Part shown: one piece after another, positions 53,908 through 62,818 of the stretch
How positions within the stretch are numbered: position 1 is the first letter of the stretch
How the letters are laid out: the number at the start of each line of letters is the position of its first letter
Assembly (NCBI GenBank): GCA_036705565.1
Contig: JAUBUY010000018.1
Length of the DNA: 64,000 nt
Origin: Microcoleus sp036705565
GTDB lineage: Bacteria; Cyanobacteriota; Cyanobacteriia; Cyanobacteriales; Microcoleaceae
Direction: 5' to 3' (one strand)
The notes under the pieces: model-generated
Databases searched by the model: none
What the model saw: only the letters and a program-made list of their open reading frames with translations
What the model was told of the DNA's origin: nothing
Program-made: the position numbers and the translations under genes

Positions 53908-56676
53908 ATGAAGAGATCGCAGAAATTATTAAATAGCCTTGGGCTGGCAGGAGTCGTGTCGGCGTTAGTCGCTCAGTCGGCGTGCGCTTCCAACATCGCG
54001 CAGGTGACGGGCGTTCGCCTCAAGCCCACGTCAGAAGGCATTGAAATCATCCTAGATACTGAAGATGGAAGACCCCTGCAAGTCTTCAGCGCCAGCTTTG
54101 GCGAAACTTTACAAGCTGATGTCATCACCGCTCAACTGCGACTACCGGGGGGAAATGAGTTTCGTCAAGACAAGCCTGCAGCCGGAATTGCTTCTGTCAC
54201 CGTTACTCCTTTAGATAACAACAGCATCCGAATCAAAGTCGTTGGCGAGAGGGGTCAACCAGTGGCACGGGTGATTCCTAATGCTGCGGGTCTGATTCTC
54301 AGCTTAAAACCCACCTCGGAGATGACGGCTCGCCCGGGGGCACCTGCTCCTACAACACAGCGGCCGGGGGCACCTGCAGCACCCTTCCCACAGACAGGGC
54401 AGCCGGTAGAGATACCTGCAGAACCTTTACCGCCGACAGCGCAGCCACCTGGAACACCCGGATCACCCTTGCCACCTACAGCGCAGCCACCTGGGACACC
54501 CGGATCACCCTTGCCGCCGACAGCACAGCCACCTGGGACGCCCGGATCACCCTTGCCCCCGACAGCGCAGCCACCTGGGACGCCACAGGCGGGGAGAGAC
54601 CCGATTGAAATCGTCGTCACTGCAACACGAACCGCAGAAAGAGTGACCAACGTGCCGCGCTCTATAACGGTGGTAGACTCCGAAGAACTTCAGCAGCAGG
54701 TAGGGCAATCAAGAAATATCGGGGAAGCTCTGGCAAATCAGGTTCCCGGTTTCGCGCCCCCGACTCAATTGACTGCCACTTATGGACAAACTTTGCGGGG
54801 TAGGGACGTTTCCGTTCTGATTGACGGCGTGCCACAAACGACCAATCTTCAATCGTTTGGCAGAGAATTTAGAAACATCGATCCTAGCGCGATCGAACGC
54901 ATTGAAGTAGTGCGGGGGTCTACAGCAATCTACGGCGCTCAGGCTACAGGTGGCGTGGTTAATATTATTACTCGTCGGCCAACTGAGGAAAGGCTAAGTG
55001 CTGTTACTGAAGTGGGCGTCAGTAGCGGTTTAACAAACACGGATGATGCTCTAAGCTTTAACGCTCAGCAGACGGTTTCTGGCCGAAGTGGCAATGTCGA
55101 TCTGACGGGCACTGTCTCGCTCTCTAGAAGTGGAGCTTTTTACGATGCCAAAGGCTCGCGCATTCCCTATTTTGAACTCGGCGGAGATAGCAGCACCCTC
55201 TTCAACGTGATGGGCAAAGTCGGGGTAGATTTGGACACCAACCAGCGGCTGCAACTAACTGTCAATCACTATCGGGAAACTCAAGATCCCAATGTGATTC
55301 CAGACTTTAGTGTTGACGACCAGGAAGGACGGCAAAAAGCCCGCGCCATCCGAACCGGAGATTTGGATATTGACGGGGAAACACCGGGAAATAGAAGTAC
55401 ACAGCTCAACCTCAGTTACACCAACCAAAACCTTTTTGGCAGCAGCCTTCAAAGTCAAATTTACTATCGAACGAATTCCAATGTAAGTGTTCCCTCTGAT
55501 TTTCGCACGTCCGATTTCTTTGGCCCGTTTGTCGGCGTTGCTCGTTCGCGAGCCGAGAACGAACAAATAGGAGGAAGGCTTGCGGTCACCACTCCTTTAT
55601 CCAGTGCCGAAAATCTTCGATTAACTTGGGGTTCAGACTATGTTACTGAAGATAGCAAACAGCGTTTCGACCTGTACGACCCAGAGAGAGTTGACGCAAG
55701 TGGTGGCAGGGTTTACCGGAAAATTTCCGAGCGTCCTTTCGTCCCTCCTTACACTTACAACAGCCTTGGCTTTTTCGGTCAATTGGAATGGAATATTGAC
55801 GATATCGTGATTCTAAGTGGGGGGATACGTCACGAACGCGTCGGGTTAAACGTCAATGATTATACCACTTTTAACGATCGCCAGATCGAAGGAGGCGATC
55901 GCAAATTTAACGCCACCCTATTTAATACAGGGGCTGTCTATAAAATTAATGACACCTTCAACGTATTTGGCAACTTTTCTCAAGGTTTCTCAGTTCCAGA
56001 TTTTGGCCGCATTCTCCGCCAACCCCCCGACGATTTTGTGGGAATTGAATCCTCGTTAGAAGTAACTCAACCGCAAAAAGTCAACAGCTACGAAATTGGC
56101 ATTCGAGGAGGGTGGCGATCCGTGCAAATGTCGCTTGCCGCTTTTTACAATACCTCCGATCTAGGCATCAGTTTTCAACCAGTTGGCAACACAGGTCGCC
56201 TGGAACTAATCCGCGCCCCAGAACGCATTTACGGCTTAGAAGGGACTGTGGATTGGCAACCTGCACGAGCATGGTCGATCGGCGGGACTGCTACCTATCT
56301 TCATGGCGAATATGAGGAGGACAACCGTTACATCGCCCTCGATAGCAGCAGAATTCCACCCCTCAAGCTAACAGCTTATGTTCAAAACGAAACTTTGCCG
56401 GGATGGAACAATCGGTTACAGTTATTATATTCTGGAAATCGCGATCAAGCCTTCAAAGACGGCTCGGATGGCGGCCCGATTAGCAGCTATCTCACACTGG
56501 ATTACGTCAGCGCGGTTAAAATTGGATCGGGGCTGCTACAAGTCAAAGTCGAGAATTTATTGAATAATCAATATTTTCCCGTGATCTCCCAATACTTAGC
56601 TGGATTTGGATCGGACAGCGCTAATTATGCAGGCAGAGGTTTGACTCTCAGTGTTAATTACCGCCTTAACTGGTAA
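53908..56676 (+). CDS. TonB-dependent siderophore receptor with AMIN domain
   Basis: A 922-residue outer-membrane receptor. Residues 1-27 form a signal peptide (basic start, hydrophobic core, ACAS cleavage region). Residues about 30-135 are an AMIN domain, common in cyanobacterial receptors. Residues about 140-230 are a Pro-rich linker containing 3.7 copies of a 14-residue repeat (PLPPTAQPPGTPGS). A TonB-box-like EIVVTATRT follows at about 234, then a plug domain (VLIDGVPQ, IERIEVVRGSTAIYGAQATG) and a 22-strand-type beta-barrel ending in an aromatic C-terminus (YRLNW). It imports ferric siderophores using TonB energy. Divergent from the NRPS operon, it presumably takes up that product. No good ribosome binding site precedes ATG 53908. 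Confidence 0.93.
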   Translation: MKRSQKLLNSLGLAGVVSALVAQSACASNIAQVTGVRLKPTSEGIEIILDTEDGRPLQVFSASFGETLQADVITAQLRLPGGNEFRQDKPAAGIASVTVTPLDNNSIRIKVVGERGQPVARVIPNAAGLILSLKPTSEMTARPGAPAPTTQRPGAPAAPFPQTGQPVEIPAEPLPPTAQPPGTPGSPLPPTAQPPGTPGSPLPPTAQPPGTPGSPLPPTAQPPGTPQAGRDPIEIVVTATRTAERVTNVPRSITVVDSEELQQQVGQSRNIGEALANQVPGFAPPTQLTATYGQTLRGRDVSVLIDGVPQTTNLQSFGREFRNIDPSAIERIEVVRGSTAIYGAQATGGVVNIITRRPTEERLSAVTEVGVSSGLTNTDDALSFNAQQTVSGRSGNVDLTGTVSLSRSGAFYDAKGSRIPYFELGGDSSTLFNVMGKVGVDLDTNQRLQLTVNHYRETQDPNVIPDFSVDDQEGRQKARAIRTGDLDIDGETPGNRSTQLNLSYTNQNLFGSSLQSQIYYRTNSNVSVPSDFRTSDFFGPFVGVARSRAENEQIGGRLAVTTPLSSAENLRLTWGSDYVTEDSKQRFDLYDPERVDASGGRVYRKISERPFVPPYTYNSLGFFGQLEWNIDDIVILSGGIRHERVGLNVNDYTTFNDRQIEGGDRKFNATLFNTGAVYKINDTFNVFGNFSQGFSVPDFGRILRQPPDDFVGIESSLEVTQPQKVNSYEIGIRGGWRSVQMSLAAFYNTSDLGISFQPVGNTGRLELIRAPERIYGLEGTVDWQPARAWSIGGTATYLHGEYEEDNRYIALDSSRIPPLKLTAYVQNETLPGWNNRLQLLYSGNRDQAFKDGSDGGPISSYLTLDYVSAVKIGSGLLQVKVENLLNNQYFPVISQYLAGFGSDSANYAGRGLTLSVNYRLNW
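54430..54585 (+). repeat. 42-bp tandem repeat encoding the receptor's Pro-rich linker
   Basis: Three full and one partial copy of a 42-bp unit (starting CCGCCGACAGCGCAGCCACC) encode PLPPTAQPPGTPGS units. Copies differ only at a few mostly silent positions, so the array expanded recently and copy number may vary between strains. It presumably sets the reach of the AMIN domain from the barrel. Confidence 0.92.
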
Positions 56677-56949
56677 TTACAGCAGATTGCAGGTTTATGA
56701 AGTAGATTCAATATCCCCCGTAGGGACACTCCAAGAACCCATTGGTGTCAATTTAAGCTGTTAGTCTGCCAGTCCTCGCGGCCACCCGCTAGTCCGCCAG
56801 TCCGCCAGGGGTTGAAACCCCTGTCTAATAGCTAAAGTCCTCTAAAAGAGGACTAATGAGTTGAAAAGTGTTTTTCTCAGTCCTCATAGCGAGGACTTTA
56901 GCTTTGAGACAGGGAATTCATTCCCTGTCGGACTACCGATTTTACCTTA
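56677..56949. repeat. Repeat-filled gap: GAGGACTTTAGCT / GGGAATTCATTCCC
   Basis: This 273-bp gap contains CAGTCCGCCAG-type direct repeats (about 56770-56810), an AGTCCTCTAAAAGAGGACT palindrome, and TCCTCATAGCGAGGACTTTA followed by AGGGAATTCATTCCCTGTC. The last motif resembles the in-frame insertion at 51051-51107. No gene is seen. Confidence 0.65.
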
Positions 56950-56985
56950 ATGATAACAGTTAACGGCTTTGAGAAAAATCTAGAG

Positions 56986-58131
56986 ATGAAGTTCCGCAAA
57001 CTCGCATTCAAACTGCACTTGTATTTGGGGTTGGTAGTAGGAATATTTCTAGCAGTAATTGCTTTAACGGGCAGCTTGCTGGTTTTTAGTCCAGAAATCG
57101 ATCGGTTCTTCAATCCCCAACTCCTGCAAGTAATTCCTCAAGCCGAACGAATACCGCTGGAAAATGTCCTGCATATTGTCGAAAAAGCTTATCCGCAAAA
57201 TCAAGCTCTTAGTATTTTGCTGCCACGCTCAGGGAAGGATATTTGCCAAGTTTCAATGCTGTCTAAGAGTGAAGAAATAGTTAACGTTTATGTCAATTCT
57301 TACAGCGGAAAAATTAATGGTTCGCGCCTTAAGAAAGAAACTTTTACAGGTTTTATTTTTACGTTACACGCGGAATTAGCGGGAGGAGAATTCGGTCATC
57401 TTGTGGTCGGTATTTGCGGTCTAGTAATGCTATGCCTAACTTTTAGTGGTTTGGTATTGTGGACTGGCTGGCGCAATTTGGCTCGCGGATTTTCTGTTAA
57501 TTGGAAAGCTCACTGGCAGCGGACTGTATTTGATTTACATAACGTTTCTGGCATTGTATCGGTCGCTTTTCTCATACTCATCTCCGCTACAGGGACAGCG
57601 ATAATTTTTTATGCGCCGGTTGAATCGACATTGTATTGGCTAACCAATGAAAAGCCACAGCCCGCCTTGAATTCTCATCCCCACTCTAGCAGTTCGAGGC
57701 AAAACATTGACGAAATCTTACACCAAGTTAATACCGTTTGGCCCGAAGCTAAAACTACTTTTATTTCTCTGCCTTTGACGCCTGAAGGCATTTTTAAAGT
57801 ACGGAAAAAATTTCCCAACGAGCCGCATCCAAACGGGGTTAGCACCATTTATCTCGACCAATACAGTGGCGAAATATTGCAGGCTGACAGCGTAAATTCA
57901 GCTTCTGTCGCAAATCGAATTCTCAACTCGCTTTATCCGCTACATATTGGCAGCTATGGCGGAATTTACTTGCGGCTGGTACACACGATCGCAGGATTAG
58001 CAGCGATCGTACTGTTTGTTACGGGCGTACTGATGTGGCGACAGCGGCATTTGGTGAAATTTTACCGCAAGGAGGCGAGACAGCAATATGAAGAATTATC
58101 TCCCCTTAGCCAGCAATGGCCTTGGTTTTAA
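56986..58131 (+). CDS. PepSY-associated transmembrane protein
   Basis: 381 residues from ATG 56986, chosen because the N-terminus then begins MKFRKLAFKLHLYLGL, typical of the family; an in-frame ATG at 56950 would add 12 residues. It has four membrane segments: about 12-35 (GIFLAVIALTGSLLVFS), one near 135-155, one near 190-212 and one near 335-358, with PepSY-like periplasmic domains between them. His residues next to helices (KLHLYLG, FTLHAELAGG, VFDLHNVSG, RLVHTIAG) are conserved and may bind haem or metal. Members are regularly encoded beside TonB-dependent siderophore receptors and are proposed to reduce or handle ferric siderophores at the inner membrane. Here it follows the receptor by about 300 bp. 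Confidence 0.85.
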   Translation: MKFRKLAFKLHLYLGLVVGIFLAVIALTGSLLVFSPEIDRFFNPQLLQVIPQAERIPLENVLHIVEKAYPQNQALSILLPRSGKDICQVSMLSKSEEIVNVYVNSYSGKINGSRLKKETFTGFIFTLHAELAGGEFGHLVVGICGLVMLCLTFSGLVLWTGWRNLARGFSVNWKAHWQRTVFDLHNVSGIVSVAFLILISATGTAIIFYAPVESTLYWLTNEKPQPALNSHPHSSSSRQNIDEILHQVNTVWPEAKTTFISLPLTPEGIFKVRKKFPNEPHPNGVSTIYLDQYSGEILQADSVNSASVANRILNSLYPLHIGSYGGIYLRLVHTIAGLAAIVLFVTGVLMWRQRHLVKFYRKEARQQYEELSPLSQQWPWF

Positions 58132-58160
58132 TGAGAGCAATGTGTGGTTTTATGCGGGTG

Positions 58161-58317
58161 TCAATCGATTTTCGATTTTCGATTTTAGATTGAAGCATTG
58201 ACTTGCGCGAGATAAATACGTTCGGCAAGTTTCTCGGATACAGGTTTTTTATTTCTGGGTCCTGAGTCTGCGAAGGAATGAATCCGGAGGCTTGTATCCT
58301 GGATGCTTTCGGTCATT
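58161..58317 (+). repeat. Dispersed repeat family A, copy 3
   Basis: Starts TCAATCGATTTTCGATTTTC and contains TTGACTTGCGCGAGATAAAT and GATACAGGTTTTTTATTTCT. It ends GTATCCTGGATGCTTTCGGT. Compared with copies 1 and 2 it has an extra segment (GGTCCTGAGTCTGCGAAG). It fills the gap between the PepSY and MFS genes. Confidence 0.85.
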
Positions 58318-58373
58318 CTCCTGCCTAAAAACCCCGATTCTCTCAATTTTAAATCCTATCAATCGCTTCTTTA

Positions 58374-59636
58374 ATGCAAAAATTTATTCAACTCTGGCTC
58401 GGACAAACTGCTTCGATGATTGGCAGCGCTATGTCCGCGTTTGCGCTGACTATTTGGATTTGGGACTCTACCAGTCAAGCGACAGCTTTGGCTTTGTTGA
58501 TGTTTTTTACTCAATTGCCGCGCATCTTGCTCGCTCCGGTTGCTGGCATTCTCGTCGATCGCTGGAATCGAAAATTTTTGATGGGGATAGGTGATGCGGT
58601 TTCAGCTCTGTTAACGCTCACTATCCTATTACTTTATATCAGCCAAAACCTGCAAATATGGCATATATATGTAGCGGCTGCGATTAACGGAATTTTTGAC
58701 CAAATTCAGCAGTTAGCTTACTCAGCAGCGATCGCCACAATGATGCCAGAAAAGCATTACAGCCGCGCTAGCAGTTTAAGTTTTTTGGCAAATTACGGCG
58801 CGAGTATTATTGCTCCGACACTGGCGGGGATTCTCTATTCTGCGATCGGGCCCGGCGGGATTTTTACGATCGACCTGGCAACTTTTACAATCGCGATCGC
58901 CACCCTAGTATCTGTCAAAATACCACAGCCCGCGATCGCTTCCAATCCCCAAGCGACTCGCTTTCACCTATGGCAAGAACTCAGCTTCGGATTCCGCTAC
59001 ATCGTCGATCGTCCCAGCCTGCTTGCCTTGCTGGTGTCCGTGTCGCTATTCTGGTTCGCTCACGACATCGGCGCGGCCCTCTACTCACCGATGATTCTGG
59101 CACGCACCGACAACAATGCCAGAATCCTCGGTACTATCCTTTCAGCCGCCGGCGCCGGCGGCGTTTTAGGAGCATCGATCGTCAGTATATGGGGCGGCCC
59201 CAAACGCCGAATCCGGGGCTTTCTGCTCGGCATGGCAGGCGCGGGCTTGAGTAAAATAGTCTTTGCTTTCGGCCAGGCCCTTTCTATCTGGATTCCCGCT
59301 CAATTTTGTTCGTCTTTCAATTTCCCCATCCTCGGCAGTTCCAACGAGGCGATTTGGTTGGCGAAAGTCGCACCAGAAGTACAGGGGCGCGTTTTTGCTA
59401 CCAGAGCAGTTATCGTGCAATTGGCGTCTGCGATCGGTTTATTGATCGCAGGGCCACTTGCCGATCGCGTCTTTGAACCCGCCATGCAACCGGGAGGTTT
59501 TTTAGCAGCTATTTTTGGCCCAATTATGGGGACAGGTGCCGGTGCTGGCATGGCCTTGTTATACGCTATCTCCTCGCTGGGCTTATTGCTCGTAGCAGTC
59601 GGTGGGTATGCTTGCCGGCTGCTGCGCGATGCGTAA
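58374..59636 (+). CDS. MFS exporter, EntS-like (probable siderophore export)
   Basis: A 420-residue major facilitator superfamily permease of the MFS_3/EntS type with about 12 hydrophobic helices. The N-terminus FIQLWLGQTASMIGSAMSAFALTIWIW is split here only for description: it includes the QTASMIGS helix-1 motif. The loop LVDRWNRK (about 62-69) matches the MFS motif A. GLLIAGPLADRVF (about 355) is the equivalent in the second half. EntS-type carriers export siderophores such as enterobactin across the cytoplasmic membrane. Placement after the receptor and PepSY genes, divergent from the NRPS operon, supports export of the NRPS product. ATG 58374 is the natural family start, lying just after a dispersed repeat. 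Confidence 0.88.
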   Translation: MQKFIQLWLGQTASMIGSAMSAFALTIWIWDSTSQATALALLMFFTQLPRILLAPVAGILVDRWNRKFLMGIGDAVSALLTLTILLLYISQNLQIWHIYVAAAINGIFDQIQQLAYSAAIATMMPEKHYSRASSLSFLANYGASIIAPTLAGILYSAIGPGGIFTIDLATFTIAIATLVSVKIPQPAIASNPQATRFHLWQELSFGFRYIVDRPSLLALLVSVSLFWFAHDIGAALYSPMILARTDNNARILGTILSAAGAGGVLGASIVSIWGGPKRRIRGFLLGMAGAGLSKIVFAFGQALSIWIPAQFCSSFNFPILGSSNEAIWLAKVAPEVQGRVFATRAVIVQLASAIGLLIAGPLADRVFEPAMQPGGFLAAIFGPIMGTGAGAGMALLYAISSLGLLLVAVGGYACRLLRDA

Positions 59637-59685
59637 AGGGGAAATGGGAAAGGTAAAAGGAGAGAGGTTTTTTAACGGCGTTGCA

Positions 59686-59804
59686 CAATTTGAGGATGAT
59701 TCTTGTGGGGAGTGGGGTTAGCCGTCCCGCCTGCTGTGAAAATACACGCCTTCGGGCGAAGAGATCCCATCCCACAAAACAATCAAAACCATCCCGCAAT
59801 TATG
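59686..59804 (+). repeat. Free copy of the 108-bp palindromic element (family B)
   Basis: Reads CAATTTGAGGATGATTCTTG at the left and CATCCCGCAATTATG at the right. It is homologous over its length to the insertion inside the FAAL gene (52129-52236), with a slightly longer centre. Outer flanks GGCGTTGCA and TGCAACGCC extend the palindrome. It is followed by CTTCCTT tandem repeats to about 59865. Confidence 0.85.
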
Positions 59805-59866
59805 CAACGCCTTTTTAACTTCTTCCTTCTTCCTTCTTCCTTCTTCCTTCTTCCTTCTTCCTTCTG

Positions 59867-60400
59867 CTATATTTCCGATTTAAGATACTTCAGCCATAAA
59901 TTCAACGACAAATCTTTTAAAACTTTCAAGTTATCAGTTAAATTGTATTTACTTTCTTCTGAAGCAGATAGCAAAATTTCACCCCCATCAACGATTGGTG
60001 ATACTTTGTGTATAACACATCCAATGATTGGATGTTTCAAATAAGTTGCTTTTTTTTGAGGATGGATACCTTTTAATTCTGGATATTTGTTAATTAACCC
60101 TGGATGTAAATTTACAATATTATAATTGTTACAAATGCTATTAGGAATAATTCTTAAAAAACCGTGTAATGTAATTAGGGTAGCTTTTGTGTCAATTTCT
60201 ATCAGTTTAAATAATTTAAAATAATCTTCTTCTTTCGGATTATTTGGCATTTTATATATTTTTGATGCGAATAATTTAGTGATTTCTAATAGTTCTATAT
60301 TTTGTTTATTTGTTACAATTATATCGGGTGAAATATTAATATTTTGAGTTATATTTATAATTTCATTTCCAGTTTGTGAAAAAAATGCTATCCATTTCAT
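59867..60400 (-). CDS. PurN-like formyltransferase
   Basis: A 177-residue protein of the formyltransferase fold (glycinamide ribonucleotide, methionyl-tRNA or sugar N-formyltransferases using 10-formyl-tetrahydrofolate). The Asn-His-Asp catalytic triad is readable: Asn and His in IVNLHPGL (about 95-102) and Asp in SPIVDGGEI (about 137). The KGIHPQKKA stretch resembles the folate loop of PurN. It is shorter than housekeeping PurN (about 200 or more) and lacks a C-terminal extra domain. It is last in a five-gene AT-rich operon and overlaps the preceding gene by 4 bp (ATGA). The acceptor amine is unknown; an amino sugar or aminated nucleotide made by the DegT enzyme upstream is a guess. Confidence 0.8.
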   Translation of the reverse strand: MKWIAFFSQTGNEIINITQNINISPDIIVTNKQNIELLEITKLFASKIYKMPNNPKEEDYFKLFKLIEIDTKATLITLHGFLRIIPNSICNNYNIVNLHPGLINKYPELKGIHPQKKATYLKHPIIGCVIHKVSPIVDGGEILLSASEESKYNLTDNLKVLKDLSLNLWLKYLKSEI

Positions 60401-60915
60401 AACTCATCGCTCTCCCACGGAAATTTCACCCAATGATTCTGTTTAACAAGAGCAGCAGATCGAACTTGTGCTGTAATAAATTTATTTTCATAAGATTCAT
60501 CTACAAGTAATGAATATATAGCTAGAATATCTTTATTTTTTTTGTATATTTCATCTTGAACAAGCTTTATTGTCTGCCCTCTAAAAATGATATCTTCAAA
60601 TATGATAAATTTATCAAAATCATTTCTTATTGCTTTAAGTAGTATGGATGATGTTCCGTAATCAAATGGTTTATCACTATTTGTCATTTTTAATTGACAA
60701 ATTGACAAATCTCTAATTTTTGTATGATGTGAAACATAGGACAAAAGGGGCAATGCGCCTCTCGCAATACCTAACAAAGAGACCTTTTCTAAATGGAAGT
60801 TACTGAGAAAAATATCATTTACAATGAAATTAGACAATTTTTCAAATTGATCCCAGCTAAGTTTTTCAAACTTCTCATTACTAAAGCCAATTTTTTCCTT
60901 ACTTAGTAATTTCAT
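60397..60915 (-). CDS. Phosphoribosyltransferase-domain protein
   Basis: A 172-residue protein of the type I phosphoribosyltransferase fold. The PRPP-binding loop reads FIIFEDIIFRGQTI (about 103-116), with the acidic pair and GQT turn. SLLGIARGALPL (about 46-57) is the usual pyrophosphate-loop region, and the C-terminal HWVKFPWE resembles the end of xanthine/hypoxanthine phosphoribosyltransferases. It would transfer or release a base on a ribose-5-phosphate. The base is unknown. It lies 13 bp after the DegT gene and overlaps the formyltransferase start, so they are translationally coupled. The codon use is very AT-rich, unlike the NRPS and ccm genes. Confidence 0.82.
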   Translation of the reverse strand: MKLLSKEKIGFSNEKFEKLSWDQFEKLSNFIVNDIFLSNFHLEKVSLLGIARGALPLLSYVSHHTKIRDLSICQLKMTNSDKPFDYGTSSILLKAIRNDFDKFIIFEDIIFRGQTIKLVQDEIYKKNKDILAIYSLLVDESYENKFITAQVRSAALVKQNHWVKFPWESDEL

Positions 60916-60928
60916 CTATATCCCCCAA

Positions 60929-62188
60929 TCATTTTAAAAAGAAACCGTTAAAATACTTTATATTTTCATCTAATAGCTTTTCATTAAAAGTAATTTGTTC
61001 AAAATTGACTAATATTTCTTTGATGTTTTCTCCAATAGCTTTTACATCTTCAATTTTTATATTTTCGTAAAGTGGAAGAAATATACTATTTTTTTTAACA
61101 TAATTTGAGTGTATAAATTCATCATTAATATTGATAATATATTTTTTAAATCCTTTTGTTTCTGTAACCGTTGGATATTTAAATTTCCCTATTGGAATTC
61201 CTAACTCAATAGCCTTAATTATGAGTTTGTTTATTTCGTACAATTCTGGATCTATTAAAAACCAAGCTGAAATAGGAGCAGTTTTAATGATAGAGTCATT
61301 TATCAACCTGATTCCTTGTACATCTCTTAATATTTCTTGGTACAAACTTAACTTATATTGTCTATCCTGAATTATAGTATTTAAATTTTCTAAACATCTA
61401 ATTCCCAATGCGATATTTATTGGATTAAATCTAAAATTAAATCCCTTTTTTATATAATCAAAACCATGTTCTAATATGTCACGGTATGTCAAGTTACTAG
61501 AAACTGTTGATAAACCTGATTTTTTCCAAATTTCCCCAACGTGCCTATATTGATTAATAATATCAAAATCTTTTTCATTTTTATAAACCAAAGCACCTCC
61601 TTCACCTGTTCTTAGTAATTTATTAGCACCAAAGCTAAAGCAGCCATAGTCGCCAATAGTTCCTGCGAATTTTTTTCCTATTTTGACTCCTAGACCTTGG
61701 GCTGAGTCTTCTATAATTTTAATATTATGTTCTTCGCAAATTTCTTTAATTTTATCTAAATTAAAAGGAAACCCGTGCAGATAAGATACAATTAATACTT
61801 TTGTTCTTAAAGTAATTAAGGATTTTAAATGATTTAAATTCAAATCGCAAGAATTTTCTTGAAAGTCACAAACTTTAATTTTACAGCCATGAATATGTAT
61901 AACAGGCAAAATAGCTGAAGCATGAGTTAAGTTTGGAACAATTACTTCATCATTTTCCTGTAAATCTATTAGTTGCAATGCCACAAATATTGCTGATGTA
62001 CAATTTGGCATTGTGATATTTTTTACTACTTCATCTTTTGATAAAAAATTAGACAATAGAGATTCAAACTTATTTAATATTTTGCTATTAAAAACAGTAA
62101 CATCTGAATCAGCTAAAGCTTCTGCTATATTGTCTATATCTTCTTTTGTGGCGTTTATACTATCTGCCTTAATGTTTAATTTATGCAT
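60929..62188 (-). CDS. DegT/DnrJ/EryC1-family aminotransferase
   Basis: A 419-residue PLP-dependent enzyme of the DegT/DnrJ/EryC1 fold. These aminate keto-sugars (usually nucleotide-linked) using glutamate or glutamine. Visible motifs: MPNCTSAIFVALQLI (about 60-75, PLP phosphate region), EVIVPNLTHASAI (about 80-93), KIIEDSAQGLG (about 155-165, PLP-binding Asp) and SFGANKLLRTGEGG (about 186-199, Schiff-base Lys). The C-terminal half is more divergent. It overlaps the kinase gene by 13 bp. Beside a dTMP-kinase-like protein and a formyltransferase, an amino-nucleotide or dTDP-amino-sugar pathway is one possibility, but no sugar epimerase or dehydratase is present in the window. Confidence 0.87.
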   Translation of the reverse strand: MHKLNIKADSINATKEDIDNIAEALADSDVTVFNSKILNKFESLLSNFLSKDEVVKNITMPNCTSAIFVALQLIDLQENDEVIVPNLTHASAILPVIHIHGCKIKVCDFQENSCDLNLNHLKSLITLRTKVLIVSYLHGFPFNLDKIKEICEEHNIKIIEDSAQGLGVKIGKKFAGTIGDYGCFSFGANKLLRTGEGGALVYKNEKDFDIINQYRHVGEIWKKSGLSTVSSNLTYRDILEHGFDYIKKGFNFRFNPINIALGIRCLENLNTIIQDRQYKLSLYQEILRDVQGIRLINDSIIKTAPISAWFLIDPELYEINKLIIKAIELGIPIGKFKYPTVTETKGFKKYIININDEFIHSNYVKKNSIFLPLYENIKIEDVKAIGENIKEILVNFEQITFNEKLLDENIKYFNGFFLK

Positions 62189-62817
62189 TTAATTTTCTCG
62201 CTAATTATTTGGATGTTACTCTTTAGGTCTTTGCTGCCATCTATTAATAAAACAGGTATATCTCTTTCTTGACATACAGATTTGATAAGTTCCTCAAAGC
62301 ATTCTTTTGTGTCAACTAAAAACTCTTTTTGGCTTTGGGTCAAACTGATGTTATCTCTTTTTTCAATGCGAGCAAAGCTTAAAGATACTGGAACACTAAC
62401 ATATACTAATAAATCTATATTTTTCAAATCAAACATTAAACAGCTTTTCCAATAACCCAAAAAAGCATTTGCTTGTTTTCCGTACTCTAGTTTGATCATT
62501 TGCTCTTGATAGCACAATAGAGTAAAAATGTCTCTATCATAGAAATTGATTTTGTTTGAATCATTTCTAAAAAACTCTTGTTTATAAAAAAAATGTGCTG
62601 ATAAAAGGAAAGTTTCATATATACTTGTTTTAAAAGTTTTATTACTTTTAAAAAAGATATCTTCTTTTAATAAATTATCTAATAAAGTTCTTAAAGGAGT
62701 ATCTTCTAACTCTGAAATATTACTTGCCAAATACCCATCTTTGGTAAGTTGTTCAATCACTTTACTTATAAGTGTGGTTTTGCCAACTCCATCTATACCT
62801 TCAAATATAATATTCAA
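62176..62817 (-). CDS. Thymidylate-kinase-like nucleotide kinase
   Basis: A 213-residue P-loop kinase of the dTMP kinase family. Motifs: Walker A EGIDGVGKTTL (about 6-16) and DRDIFTLLCYQ (about 93-103), in place of the usual DR(Y/F) nucleotide-binding motif DRYxxSSLAYQ. The substrate-binding Ser/Ala positions are changed, so the substrate may differ from dTMP. The operon context (not a genomic housekeeping site) also suggests a specialised role. It begins 1 bp after the stop of the radical SAM gene and overlaps the DegT gene by 13 bp. Confidence 0.82.
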   Translation of the reverse strand: MNIIFEGIDGVGKTTLISKVIEQLTKDGYLASNISELEDTPLRTLLDNLLKEDIFFKSNKTFKTSIYETFLLSAHFFYKQEFFRNDSNKINFYDRDIFTLLCYQEQMIKLEYGKQANAFLGYWKSCLMFDLKNIDLLVYVSVPVSLSFARIEKRDNISLTQSQKEFLVDTKECFEELIKSVCQERDIPVLLIDGSKDLKSNIQIISEKIKCIN

Positions 62818-62818
62818 T

